From Thermacetogenium sp. UBA5472 (GTDB lineage: Bacteria > Bacillota > DSM-12270 > Thermacetogeniales > Thermacetogeniaceae): a DNA stretch of 13,499 nucleotides. Shown in pieces: positions 13,466-13,499 of the stretch. The notes beneath the pieces were generated by a model, which worked only from the letters and a program-made list of their open reading frames with translations, did no database searches and had not been told where the DNA came from. The stretch lies in NCBI GenBank assembly GCA_002426495.1, contig DIQC01000059.1:1-13499 (forward strand), read 5' to 3'. Positions within the stretch are counted from its first letter, which is position 1, and each line of letters begins with the position of its first letter. The position numbers were made by a program, and so were the translations under genes.

Positions 13466-13499
13466 AATCACGGGGACAATCACGGGGACGGTTCCGGTG
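13466..13499. repeat. REP-like palindromic element, copy 3 (cut by the window edge)
   Basis: AATCACGGGGAC occurs twice in direct tandem (13466-13477 and 13478-13489), followed by GGTTCCGGTG. On the other strand this reads GGAACCGTCCCCGTGATT and then GTCCCCGTGATT, so it shares the GAACCGTCCC core with copies 1 and 2. The second arm lies at or past the window end; only CACC is visible. Confidence 0.7.

Noticed and set aside
1..13499. CRISPR array, tRNA, rRNA, transposase or phage genes
   Set aside because: No regularly spaced repeats, no cloverleaf-like sequences and no transposase or phage motifs were seen; the repeats present are short palindromic elements.

Overview
The window looks like chromosomal DNA of an anaerobic, low-to-mid GC Firmicute (Clostridia sensu lato, of the Peptococcaceae/Moorella/Syntrophomonad type). 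Reasons: strong AGGAGG-type ribosome sites, short intergenic spacers with Rho-independent terminators, a class V fructose-1,6-bisphosphate aldolase/phosphatase, and a four-gene non-haem iron oxygen-defence operon of the kind known from Moorella and relatives. No transposase, phage gene, CRISPR array, rRNA or tRNA was found. The genus cannot be fixed from this sequence.

Layout. 1-1.8 kb: a MurJ-type lipid II flippase with its terminator. 1.8-2.9 kb (minus strand): the bifunctional FBP aldolase/phosphatase, a gluconeogenic enzyme. 3.3-4.4 kb: UTP-glucose-1-phosphate uridylyltransferase overlapping a small NifU-type Fe-S scaffold protein, then a terminator. 4.66-5.49 kb (minus): a conserved-looking but unidentified 275-aa protein. 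A 539-bp AT-rich divergent region separates it from the oxygen-defence operon at 6.0-8.9 kb: rubrerythrin, desulfoferrodoxin (superoxide reductase), FprA-type flavodiiron protein, and a flavin reductase-rubredoxin fusion, closed by a perfect 15-bp terminator. 9.1-9.4 kb: an FmdB-type zinc-ribbon protein. 9.5-10.4 kb: a 38-aa protein gene followed by a DUF421 membrane protein. 10.5-12.0 kb: a phosphoglucomutase/phosphomannomutase. 12.2-13.4 kb: an orphan NarL-type response regulator with altered switch residues, then a short membrane-anchored GT2-like protein lacking a visible DxD.

How the genes fit together. The sugar-nucleotide and wall theme (MurJ, GalU, phosphohexomutase, GT2-like protein) is spread over the window: FBP aldolase/phosphatase can feed hexose phosphate, the mutase can give glucose-1-phosphate, and GalU turns this into UDP-glucose. 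The oxygen operon is self-contained: flavin reductase/rubredoxin can pass NAD(P)H electrons to the flavodiiron protein (O2 or NO reduction), to superoxide reductase and to rubrerythrin (peroxide).

Most notable observations: (i) an in-frame internal Shine-Dalgarno and ATG inside the flavin reductase-rubredoxin gene, which could also give a free 53-aa rubredoxin; (ii) a response regulator in which the second acidic residue and the switch Thr/Ser are Gly and Ala; (iii) at least three REP-like palindromic elements sharing an asymmetric GAACCGTCCC core but with different, self-complementary arms, two of them carrying an arm duplication at the same place and all lying at gene 3' ends. No clearly new multi-gene system was found.
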